DNA of 64,000 nucleotides from assembly GCF_040546585.1 (NCBI RefSeq), contig NZ_JBEPOC010000001.1:558001-622000 (forward strand). The letters are read 5' to 3'. Every line of letters starts with the position of its first letter. Positions within the stretch are counted from its first letter, which is position 1. The stretch is from Marmoricola sp. OAE513 (GTDB lineage: Bacteria; Actinomycetota; Actinomycetes; Propionibacteriales; Nocardioidaceae). The notes beneath the pieces were generated by a model, which had not been told where the DNA came from, searched no databases, and saw nothing but the letters and a program-made list of their open reading frames with translations. A program made the translations under genes and the position numbers. Below are positions 46,286 through 53,943 of the stretch, piece after piece.

Positions 46286-48877
46286 CTAGGCCGAAGCCAC
46301 CAGCCCCAGCTCCGCCGCACTAGCCAGCGCCGGATGCGCCGGCAGGATCCGCACGGTGTACCCGAACGGCCCCGGGCGGTCGAGCACCAACCGCGTCGCG
46401 AAGCGGTGGCGGCCGCCCTCGTAGGTCTCGACGAGCTCGAGCGGAAGCACCGCCGGTTCGAGGATCGCGTCCTCGCCCTTGACCCGGCCGTGCACGAGCT
46501 CGACGCGCACGTCGCCGGGGGCGAGGTCGCCGAGGCTCACGTACGCCGTCAGGTCGAGGGCGCCGCCGACCTCGGGGGTCTCCGAGACGCCGGCGGTGTC
46601 GAGGTGGTCGATCCGCACCTGATCCCAGCCCGCACGGACGCGCGCCTTGAACGCGGCGAGGTCGCGGGCTCCGTCGTAGGAGGAGTTGATCGCGCGCTCG
46701 GCAGTCGCGGCCGGGACGTAGAGGCGCTCGGTGTACTCGCGCACCATCCGGGTCGAGATCACCTTCGGCCCGAGCGACTTCAGGGTGTGCCGGACCATCT
46801 CGATCCACCGGATCGGGACGCCGTCAGCCACGTCGTAGAAGCGCGGCGCGACCTCGTTCTCGACCAGGTCGTAGAACGACTCGGCCTCGAGCCGGTCGCG
46901 CTCGTCGACGTCGCTCACGCTGTCGGCCGACGGGATCGCCCAACCGTTGTCGCCGTCGTACCACTCGTCCCACCAGCCGTCGAGGATCGACAGGTTGAGC
47001 CCGCCGTTCAGCGCCGCCTTCATGCCGGACGTGCCGCAGGCCTCGTACGGGCGAAGGGGGTTGTTCAGCCAGACGTCGCAGCCGGGGTACAGCGGCTGGG
47101 CCATCGCGATGTCGTAGTTCGGCAGGAACACGATCCGGTGCCGGATCGCCGGGTCGTCAGCGAGCCGTACGACGTCCTGGATCAGCTTCTTGCCGCCGTC
47201 GTCGGCCGGGTGGGCCTTGCCGGCGATCACCAGCTGGACCGGACGCTCGGGGTGCAGCAGCAGCCGCTTGAGCCGCTCCGGGTCGTGCAGCATCAGGGTG
47301 AGTCGCTTGTACGACGCCGCACGCCGGGCGAACCCGATCGTGAGCACGTCGGGGTCGAGCACCTGGTCGGTCCACCCGAGCTCGGACGCCGCGGCGCCGC
47401 GCTGCTGCCACGCCTTGCGCACCCGAACGCGCGCGTCCTCGACCAGTCGCTGGCGCAGCACGCGCTTGGTGGCCCAGAGGTCGTTCGCGGGGATCTGGTC
47501 GACGACCGACCAGACCTCGTCGTCGTCGGAGTCCACATCTGCGCCCGCGCGCGCACCGAGCTCGAAGACCTCGCGCGCGACCCAGGTCGGCGCGTGCACG
47601 CCGTTGGTGATCGAGGTGATCGGCACCTCGGCCTCGTCGAAGGCCGACCACAGCCCGCTGAACATCCCGCGGCTCACCTCACCGTGCAGCTGCGAGACGC
47701 CGTTGGCACGCTGCGCGAGACGGAAGCCCATCACGGCCATGTTGAAGACTCCGGGGTCGCCGCCGTCGTAGTCCTCGGCACCGAGCGCGAGCACGTCGGC
47801 GACCGGTACGCCGGCGACGGGCGAGGTCGGTCCGAAGTACTGCTCGACGAGGTCGCGCGGGAACCGGTCGATACCGGCCGGGACCGGGGTGTGCGTGGTG
47901 AAGACCGTGCCGGCTCGGCTGACCTCGACGGCCTCGGCGAAGGACAGCCTCGGGCCGTCCTCGGCGACGCTGAGCTCGCGGATCCGTTCGAGACCGAGGA
48001 ACCCGGCGTGGCCCTCGTTGGTGTGGAAGACCTCGGGGGCGTCGGCGCCGGTGATCCTGGACCAGGCCCGCAGCGCCCGTACGCCGCCGATGCCCAGGAG
48101 CAGCTCCTGGCGCAGCCGGTGCTCGACGCTGCCGCCGTACAGCCGGTCGGTGACCTCGCGCAGGGCCTCCGGGTTCTCCTCGACGTCGGAGTCGAGCAGC
48201 AGCAGCGGCACGCGTCCGACCTGGGCGACCCAGATCCGGGCGATCAGCGGGTGGTCGCCGGGGACCTCGAGCGCCACCCGGGCGTGGCTGCCGTCAGCCT
48301 CGCGCAGCGGCGTGATCGGCAGGCCGTCCGGGTCGAGGACCGGGTAGGTCTCCTGCTGCCAGCCTTCGCGGGAGAGCGACTGGCGGAAGTAACCGTGTCG
48401 GTAGAGCAGGCCGACGCCGACCAGCGGTACGCCGAGGTCGCTGGCGGTCTTGAGGTGGTCGCCCGCGAGGATGCCGAGACCGCCGGAGTACTGCGGCAGT
48501 ACCGAGGTGATGCCGAACTCGGGTGAGAAGTACGCGATGGCACGCGGCGCGACGCCGCCGTCGGCCTCACGCGGCGCGACCTGCTGCTGGAACCACCGGT
48601 CGCCGGTCAGGTAGGCGTCCAGGTCTGCACGCGTCTGGTGCAGGCGGGCGAGGAAGACCTCATCGCCGGCAAGCTCCTCGAGGCGACCCGGGGCGATGGC
48701 GCCGAGCAGCTTGACCGGGTCGTGACCCGCCTCCTCCCAGGCGCCGCCGTCCACGGCAGCGAACAGGTCCTGCGTCGCCGGGTGCCAGGACCAGCGCAGG
48801 TTGGTGGCCAGCTCCAGCAGGGGGGCCAGGCTCGGCGGAAGAACGGGACGGACGGTGAATCGTCGGATCGCGCGCAT
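46286..48877 (-). CDS. glgP: alpha-glucan phosphorylase (DUF3417 type)
   Basis: An 863-residue PLP-dependent alpha-glucan phosphorylase releasing glucose-1-phosphate from glycogen or maltodextrin. The DUF3417 N-terminal segment (PSLAPLLELATNLRWSWHPATQDLF) marks the actinobacterial short type. Key motifs are EFGITSVLPQYSGGLGILAGDH, HTNEGHAGFLGLER, FARRAASYKRLTLML and the sugar-phosphate/PLP region GTSGMKAALNGGLNLSILDGW. It starts with ATG at 48877. It acts with GlgX two genes away on the opposite strand. Confidence 0.94.
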   Translation of the reverse strand: MRAIRRFTVRPVLPPSLAPLLELATNLRWSWHPATQDLFAAVDGGAWEEAGHDPVKLLGAIAPGRLEELAGDEVFLARLHQTRADLDAYLTGDRWFQQQVAPREADGGVAPRAIAYFSPEFGITSVLPQYSGGLGILAGDHLKTASDLGVPLVGVGLLYRHGYFRQSLSREGWQQETYPVLDPDGLPITPLREADGSHARVALEVPGDHPLIARIWVAQVGRVPLLLLDSDVEENPEALREVTDRLYGGSVEHRLRQELLLGIGGVRALRAWSRITGADAPEVFHTNEGHAGFLGLERIRELSVAEDGPRLSFAEAVEVSRAGTVFTTHTPVPAGIDRFPRDLVEQYFGPTSPVAGVPVADVLALGAEDYDGGDPGVFNMAVMGFRLAQRANGVSQLHGEVSRGMFSGLWSAFDEAEVPITSITNGVHAPTWVAREVFELGARAGADVDSDDDEVWSVVDQIPANDLWATKRVLRQRLVEDARVRVRKAWQQRGAAASELGWTDQVLDPDVLTIGFARRAASYKRLTLMLHDPERLKRLLLHPERPVQLVIAGKAHPADDGGKKLIQDVVRLADDPAIRHRIVFLPNYDIAMAQPLYPGCDVWLNNPLRPYEACGTSGMKAALNGGLNLSILDGWWDEWYDGDNGWAIPSADSVSDVDERDRLEAESFYDLVENEVAPRFYDVADGVPIRWIEMVRHTLKSLGPKVISTRMVREYTERLYVPAATAERAINSSYDGARDLAAFKARVRAGWDQVRIDHLDTAGVSETPEVGGALDLTAYVSLGDLAPGDVRVELVHGRVKGEDAILEPAVLPLELVETYEGGRHRFATRLVLDRPGPFGYTVRILPAHPALASAAELGLVASA

Positions 48878-48925
48878 GAAAACGACGTTAGCCGACGACC
48901 ACTTGATCGTTCCAATTGCGTTTGC

Positions 48926-50629
48926 TCAGGCGTACGATCCGCGCCCGTTCTCCAGCCGCAGCACCTGCCCCGGATTCTCCGACAGCGGCCGGTGCGTGAC
49001 CATCAGCACGGCGCGGTCCCCGTTGAGAAGGTTGGCGAGCACCGCTGCCTCGGTCGTCCGGTCCAGCGCACTGGTGGCCTCGTCAAGGATCAGCAGCTCG
49101 GGTGTGCGCACCAGTGCCCGCGCGATCGCGAGTCGCTGCTGCTCGCCGCCGGACAGCTCGGCGAGCTCCTGCAGCGGCGCCTGCAGGCCGCCGGCAAGTC
49201 CGCGCACGACCTCGTCGAGGCACGCCAGACGGAGAGCCTCCCAGGCGCGCTCCTCGGTGAGCGTCTCGCCCGGCTGCAGCGACCAGGCCAGGTTCTGATA
49301 GACCGTGCCCGGCACCAGGACGGTCTGCTGCGCAACGTACCCGATCCGTCGGCGCCAGCCAGCCAGGTCGGTCACCGGTACGCCGTCAACGAGCAGCTCG
49401 CCCCGCTGGGCAGGCAGCAGGCCCAGGATCACATCGAGCAACGTGCTCTTGCCGGCACCGCTCGGCCCGGTCACCGTCACCAGGCTGCGGTACGGGATCT
49501 CCAGGTCGATGCCGTCCAGGGCGGGACCGGCCGCAGGGTCGTAGGTCACCCCGATCCCGCGCAGCTCCATCAGCGCGACCGCGCGACGGCGGCCCTCGCG
49601 GTCGGCCGCCGGGGTCCGGTGCTCCTCGGGGACCGTGTCGGCCACCCGCTCCGGGTGACGTCGGGCCTCGGCCTGGAACGCCAGCAACGACTCCAGCGCC
49701 GGTACGTCGTTCGCGAAGGTCTGCGCGGCGATCAGCAGGTTCTGCCCGCTGGTCAGCAACCGGGTGGAGACCACCAGCAGGGCAGCGAGCTCGGACAGCG
49801 ACAAGCCGATCTCGCGGCCGATCAGGATCAGGCCGAGGACGGCGAGCACCCCGACCACGCCGAGTGCCGAGGAGACCATCGCGGCGCGGGCGACGAAGCT
49901 GCGGCGAACCTCGCGGACACGTGCGGCCTCCTCCGCGACCAGCTCGGACCAGGCCCGTTCGGCACCGTGCGCCCGCATCACCCGCGCCGAGGCCAACGAG
50001 TCCGACAGCGCGGCACCGAAGCCGGCGATCCGCTCGGTGATGACCTGGCCCAGCGACGTGGCGCCGCGGGTCGAGCGCGCTGCCAGACCGAGCACGACCA
50101 CGACCGCGATCAGGGCGAGTCCCCCGACCACCGGAGCCAGCAGGACACCGACGGCCGCCGTCGCGGCCAGCACGAAGCCACCGACGCACAGCCGCAGCAC
50201 CATCGCCACCGCGCTCTGCGCACGCTCGACGTTGGTGGTCAGGCTCTGGACCACCTCGCTGCGGCGCTGGGCCGACAGGTAGGTCCAGTCGGCCGCGTAC
50301 AGGTCGTCGATGAGACCGAGACGGAGCCGGTCGACGGTCGTCAGCCGGATGTCGACGGCGAGCACCATCGCCCACCACTGCCCGATCCCGCGGAGCACGA
50401 CGACCGCGATCACCAGCGAGAACGCGCGCACCAGCGTCAACTCGACGGTCAGGCCGGGGACGCTGAAGCGGTCGTCGCCACCGAGCGCCTGGATCACCGG
50501 CACCAGGAGCACCAGACCGGCGCCCTCGAGCAGCGCCACGACGAACTGCAGCACCAGCAGGCCGAGCACCTTCGCTGTGCCCACCGTGTCGGCCATCAGC
50601 CGCAGGCAGACCCCCGCACGACGGATCAC
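48926..50629 (-). CDS. ABC transporter, fused permease/ATP-binding, of the RiPP locus
   Basis: A 567-residue half-transporter: about six membrane helices in residues 20-290, then an ATPase with Walker A GPSGAGKST, signature LSGGEQQR and Walker B LLILDEATSALD. The N-terminus lacks the C39 peptidase domain seen in bacteriocin exporters, so leader removal must be done elsewhere, as by the B2-like protein. It overlaps the nucleotidyltransferase stop as GTGA (start GTG 50629), so the two are coupled. It is the likely exporter of the modified peptide. The longer upstream frame to 51394 lies over the nucleotidyltransferase and is rejected. Confidence 0.9.
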   Translation of the reverse strand: MIRRAGVCLRLMADTVGTAKVLGLLVLQFVVALLEGAGLVLLVPVIQALGGDDRFSVPGLTVELTLVRAFSLVIAVVVLRGIGQWWAMVLAVDIRLTTVDRLRLGLIDDLYAADWTYLSAQRRSEVVQSLTTNVERAQSAVAMVLRLCVGGFVLAATAAVGVLLAPVVGGLALIAVVVVLGLAARSTRGATSLGQVITERIAGFGAALSDSLASARVMRAHGAERAWSELVAEEAARVREVRRSFVARAAMVSSALGVVGVLAVLGLILIGREIGLSLSELAALLVVSTRLLTSGQNLLIAAQTFANDVPALESLLAFQAEARRHPERVADTVPEEHRTPAADREGRRRAVALMELRGIGVTYDPAAGPALDGIDLEIPYRSLVTVTGPSGAGKSTLLDVILGLLPAQRGELLVDGVPVTDLAGWRRRIGYVAQQTVLVPGTVYQNLAWSLQPGETLTEERAWEALRLACLDEVVRGLAGGLQAPLQELAELSGGEQQRLAIARALVRTPELLILDEATSALDRTTEAAVLANLLNGDRAVLMVTHRPLSENPGQVLRLENGRGSYA

Positions 50630-51828
50630 CGGTGCGACCTCACCAGGGGCTCGACCACGCCTGCCCCGGGCTCGCGCCGCACCCACGCCACGCTGCGTCG
50701 GCACAAACGGCGTACACGGAGCCACAGCGTCAGCGGTACCCCGGTCCACGCCGACGTGGCCTCGACGCCGACAACGGACTTCACCGGCAGGGCGATGCTC
50801 ACCGCGGAGTGACGACGGTCGCGACCGGTCGGGCTGGCCTCGAGCATGTAGCGCAGCAGCCGGAAGCTGGCAGACCCGGGGAACGGGAAGGCTTCCCGCG
50901 CCGGGCGGCCCTGGGCCAGGACGGCACGGTTCACCACCGAGGAGGGCACCCGGTCGAGCTCGGCGAGCACGGCAGCGGGCACGCTGGGCGGGAGACCGAC
51001 GACGAAGCGGGTGACCGCGAGAGTGCTGACCTCGAGCCGCCGCAGCGGGTCGGCGCGCAGGTCGCGCTGCCAGGTCCGGGGGTCCGCGGCGAGCCGGTGC
51101 ACGTCGACGAGGCTGCGCATCCAGCGCCACGAGTCCTTCGCCGCATGCAGGCTGGTGTGCGGGAGCAGGTCGGCGTGGGAGAGCGTGTCGACCCTGACGC
51201 CGCCGAGGTCGACGCCAACGCGGCGGGCCCACGCCTCGGCGAAGGTCGGCAGCGCGTCCAGGGTGGGATCGAGGCGCCAGTGCAGGTCGACCGAGCTCGA
51301 GGGGCCGTCGTAGGTGAAGGCGTTGAACGAGCGCATGACGTGGCCCCACGCCCACGTCCCCGGGTTGACCTCGTAGGACTCGCGGCGGACCCAACCGTTC
51401 TCGATCAGCAGGTGGTGTGCGGCCTCGACCTGTTCAGGATCGACAAGGAGGTCGACGTCCCCTGCGCCGCGCGCGCCCGGGTCGCCGGTCGTCTGCGCCG
51501 CCAGAGCCGGGCCCTTGATCACCATGGTCTCGAGGCCGGCACCGCGGAACAGGTTCTGCAACCGGTCGATCTCGAGGATCTGGACCATCAGCTGACGCCG
51601 GCTGACCGCCCGCAGGGCGTTGATCGGCTCGACCACCTCGCGCGGCAGCTGCAAGCCTTCGGCCTGGGATCCGACGAGCTCGGCAACTCGGTGTCTTCGT
51701 ACGGCCTCGACCAGCTCGATCGGCGTCTCGAACGCAGGTTCCGGCGTCCAGGACAGGCCTGCCTCCAGGCGCAGGGCGCCCCGCGTCCACGCGCGTACGC
51801 GTCGCAGCGCAGGAGGGGTCTGTGGCAC
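50626..51828 (-). CDS. nucleotidyltransferase family protein (NTP_transf_5 type) of the RiPP locus
   Basis: A 400-residue protein of the NTP_transf_5 (PF14907-like) family. The active-site pattern is clear: MVIKGPALAAQTTGDPGARGAGDVDLLVDPEQ, with the catalytic Asp pair in GDVDLLV; a further LHWRLDP sits downstream. Members of this family occur in lasso-peptide clusters, where one (pseudomycoidin-type) has been reported to modify the peptide by phosphotransfer. Here it probably modifies the precursor or mature peptide. ATG at 51828. It is transcribed divergently from the precursor gene. Confidence 0.85.
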   Translation of the reverse strand: MPQTPPALRRVRAWTRGALRLEAGLSWTPEPAFETPIELVEAVRRHRVAELVGSQAEGLQLPREVVEPINALRAVSRRQLMVQILEIDRLQNLFRGAGLETMVIKGPALAAQTTGDPGARGAGDVDLLVDPEQVEAAHHLLIENGWVRRESYEVNPGTWAWGHVMRSFNAFTYDGPSSSVDLHWRLDPTLDALPTFAEAWARRVGVDLGGVRVDTLSHADLLPHTSLHAAKDSWRWMRSLVDVHRLAADPRTWQRDLRADPLRRLEVSTLAVTRFVVGLPPSVPAAVLAELDRVPSSVVNRAVLAQGRPAREAFPFPGSASFRLLRYMLEASPTGRDRRHSAVSIALPVKSVVGVEATSAWTGVPLTLWLRVRRLCRRSVAWVRREPGAGVVEPLVRSHR

Positions 51829-51865
51829 CCGCCAACACTAGAAGCCCGTGCGCTTGTTGGTTGGT

Positions 51866-51879
51866 GAACTGGGAAGTTC
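51866..51879. promoter_or_regulatory. short palindrome in the divergent RiPP promoter region
   Basis: GAACT (51866-51870) GGGA AGTTC (51875-51879) is a perfect 5-bp inverted repeat in the 189-base gap between the nucleotidyltransferase and the precursor gene. An AT-rich TATATT at 51924-51929 further on may be a -10 for the precursor. A regulator site or a chance hairpin. Confidence 0.3.
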
Positions 51880-52017
51880 CGGACCCGTCGGAGCCATTTC
51901 AGGACCGGAGCTGGTTCCTGGACTATATTTTTCGTGCGGAACCTCACCCTCCGTACCTTTTTCGGTGCCGGCTCGTTGGTTCTGATTGAGAAGGCAACAA
52001 CCGACAGGAGCTCCACG

Positions 52018-52137
52018 ATGACCGGTTCTGACAAGGCGTACAGCGCTCCCAAGCTGGAGTCGCTCAGCCTGCGGGCCACCAGCGACATCGACCTGGGCCT
52101 CGGGATCCACATCCCGTTCCCCCCGCTCGGTAGCTGA
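52018..52137 (+). CDS. lasso-like RiPP precursor peptide (39 aa)
   Basis: A 39-residue peptide with AGGAG seven bases before its ATG. The leader contains YSAPKL (residues 8-13), an exact YxxPxL motif that binds PqqD-like RRE domains in lasso systems, and LESLSLRAT follows. If Thr-21 is the conserved penultimate leader residue, the core is DIDLGLGIHIPFPPLGS. That core has no acidic residue at positions 7-9 to close a ring and starts with Asp. It is Pro-rich and ends in Ser, the residue phosphorylated at the C-terminus in paeninodin. The N-terminally longer frame from 51934 lacks a ribosome binding site and is rejected. Confidence 0.8.
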   Translation: MTGSDKAYSAPKLESLSLRATSDIDLGLGIHIPFPPLGS

Positions 52138-52186
52138 AGGCTCAGCCACTCAAGGGCACCCTCGGGTGCCACGAGGACTTCGCACC

Positions 52187-52663
52187 ATGGGATTCGTTCG
52201 CACGGTGCGGGGTTTTGTCCGTCTAGGACTGAGGGACCAGGTTCGCTTCACGGCGGCCTGGTTCCTTCTCGGTTTTGCCCGAATTCTCATCATCGCTCTC
52301 CCGTTCACCGTCGTACGACGGCTGCTCGGCGAGAACCAGTCGTCCCCCGGTCACCAGACGGTGCCGGAGCTCGACGAGGAGCAGACCTGGCGAGCGGCGC
52401 ACATCGGCCGGATCGTCGAGGCGGCTGCGGCCCACGCGCCGTGGCGCTCGGACTGCTACCCCCAGGCGCTCGCCGCCCGCACCTTCCTCGCCGTCCGCCG
52501 GATCCCGCACGTGGTCTCTTTCGGCGTTCGGCGCGACGGCAACGCGCTGGTCGCCCATGCTTGGGTCCATGCAGGGACGATCGCAGTGACCGGCGGCAAC
52601 GGTCGCGAGTACACCGAGGTGGGCGCGTTCGCGTGGTCACCGCGAGCGAACCGGCTCCGGTGA
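52187..52663 (+). CDS. lasso peptide B2-type leader peptidase-like protein
   Basis: A 158-residue transglutaminase-fold protein of the lasso B2 (McjB C-terminal, PF13471-like) type. A hydrophobic stretch (FTAAWFLLGFARILIIALPF) near residue 30 may be a membrane helix. The catalytic Cys is in WRSDCYPQALAARTFL and the His in LVAHAWVHAGT. The acidic third residue usually found about 12 positions after the His is not evident (TGGNG there), so activity might be altered. It should remove the leader from the precursor. ATG at 52187 with GAGGA ahead. Confidence 0.85.
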   Translation: MGFVRTVRGFVRLGLRDQVRFTAAWFLLGFARILIIALPFTVVRRLLGENQSSPGHQTVPELDEEQTWRAAHIGRIVEAAAAHAPWRSDCYPQALAARTFLAVRRIPHVVSFGVRRDGNALVAHAWVHAGTIAVTGGNGREYTEVGAFAWSPRANRLR

Positions 52664-52670
52664 TCGCGGC

Positions 52671-53594
52671 GTGACCTCAGGTACCACCTACTCCTGCTAC
52701 GGACTCCTCCTGCGCAGCGAGATCGAGCTGCCCGACCTCGGGGCTCCGCTGGAGACCGAGGCGACCCCCGACGTGGTGATCCGCTTCGGATCTTTGAAGG
52801 TCCCGCCGCCCAGCACCCTCCCCTACGGCCTGTGGCGCGAGAGCGACGTCTGCGGCGTCGAGGTCCCCGACGTCGGGCGCTACGAGACCCGGGCCGGCGT
52901 CGAGATCGTCATCGATCCCCTGCCGGATGCTGAGCCGCGCGCGATCCGGTTGTTCCTGCTCGGCACCGTGATGGGCGCGCTGATGATGCAGCGCGACCAC
53001 CTCGTGCTGCACGGCAACGCGTTCCGCATCGGGGACGCCGCAGCCGTCGTCGTCGGGCACTCCGGCGCGGGCAAGTCGACGCTCGCCGCAGAGTTCGACC
53101 GCCGCGGGTTCGACGTGCTCTCCGACGACGTCGTCCCGGTGGACGCCACGGGGAACGCGATCCCGGGCTACCCGCGGATCAAGCTCTGGGACGACGCCCT
53201 GGCCCGGCTCGGGGTCGGCACGGACGGGCTCGAGCGGATCAACGACGCGCACGAGAAGTTCCAGCTTCCCCTGCAGCGCAACGCGATCGGGCCGCTGCCG
53301 CTGCGTTGGATCTACGTCCTCGAGCGGCACGCCGGGACCGAGCTGACACTGGCTCCCGTGCACGGCGCCGTCACGTTCAGCCTGCTGCACGAGCACACCT
53401 ACCGCAACGAGCTGATCAGCGGTGCCGAGCCGGTCGCCCGGCACCTCCAGCAGTGCGCCAGCCTGGCGAGGACCGCCCGCGTGACGCGGGTCCGACGACC
53501 TGCTGCAACCATGACTGCAGAATCGACCGCCGAAGCCATCCTTTCCGACATCGGCACCGAATCACCTCAGACCCCGACCCAGGAGCGAGCATGA
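52671..53594 (+). CDS. HPr-kinase-like (HprK-related) peptide kinase
   Basis: A 307-residue protein with the C-terminal fold of HPr kinase. The P-loop is VVVGHSGAGKSTLAAEF (near residue 125), followed by VLSDDVVPVD and the LHGNAF strand ahead of the loop. The closest known role is PadeK-like: kinases of this type phosphorylate the C-terminal Ser of lasso precursors. The precursor here indeed ends in Ser. Starts with GTG at 52671, 8 bases after the B2 gene, and ends in an ATGA overlap with the PqqD-like gene. Confidence 0.85.
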   Translation: MTSGTTYSCYGLLLRSEIELPDLGAPLETEATPDVVIRFGSLKVPPPSTLPYGLWRESDVCGVEVPDVGRYETRAGVEIVIDPLPDAEPRAIRLFLLGTVMGALMMQRDHLVLHGNAFRIGDAAAVVVGHSGAGKSTLAAEFDRRGFDVLSDDVVPVDATGNAIPGYPRIKLWDDALARLGVGTDGLERINDAHEKFQLPLQRNAIGPLPLRWIYVLERHAGTELTLAPVHGAVTFSLLHEHTYRNELISGAEPVARHLQQCASLARTARVTRVRRPAATMTAESTAEAILSDIGTESPQTPTQERA

Positions 53595-53869
53595 CCAGCG
53601 GACCCGAGACCACCTACGTACGGCGGCCCGAGCTGCACGCCGTCGAGATGGACGGTGAGCTCGTGATGATGGGTCAGGAGCAGGGCGAGTACTACGGCCT
53701 GCGCGACGTCGCCGCCTCGATCTGGCAGCACCTGGCCGAGCCCCGCACGCTCGAGGACCTCGTCGGCCTGGTCAGCGCCGAGTACGACGTGACCCCGGAG
53801 ACCTGCCGCGGCGACATCGTCGAGTTCCTCGGCGACCTGACCAGCCGCAAGCTGGTCACCACCGCCTGA
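53591..53869 (+). CDS. PqqD-family peptide chaperone (RRE, lasso B1-like)
   Basis: A 92-residue stand-alone RRE of the PqqD type: VEMDGELVMMGQEQGEYYGL, VAASIWQHLAEPRTLEDLVGLV and CRGDIVEFLGDLTSRKLV follow the winged-helix order. It would bind YSAPKL in the leader and hand the peptide to the B2 protease and the kinase. ATG at 53591 overlaps the kinase stop. The 3' side is followed by a palindromic repeat. Confidence 0.9.
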   Translation: MTSGPETTYVRRPELHAVEMDGELVMMGQEQGEYYGLRDVAASIWQHLAEPRTLEDLVGLVSAEYDVTPETCRGDIVEFLGDLTSRKLVTTA

Positions 53870-53874
53870 CCGGG

Positions 53875-53943
53875 TGGTCGAGCAACGAGCGCAGCGAGTG
53901 GTGAGTCGAGACCACGAACGATGATCTCGACTACGCTCGATCA
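53875..53943. repeat. nested palindromic intergenic repeat (bidirectional terminator-like)
   Basis: Outer arms TGGTCGAGC (53875-53883) / GCTCGATCA (53935-53943) and inner arms AGTCGAGACCA (53904-53914) / TGATCTCGACT (53922-53932) can form a cruciform. It lies between convergent genes and its last three bases are the gabT stop. The GTCGAGACC/TCTCGAC wording matches a repeat type frequent in actinobacterial gaps. Confidence 0.75.

Noticed and set aside
51934-52017. N-terminal extension of the RiPP precursor from a GTG at 51934
   Set aside because: No ribosome binding site, overlaps the probable -10 region, and the ATG at 52018 has AGGAG at ideal spacing and gives a normal leader.
52018-52137. 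Ordinary lasso peptide interpretation
   Set aside because: No Gly/Ala/Ser/Cys start with an acid at positions 7-9 in agreement with the conserved Thr, and no cyclase gene.
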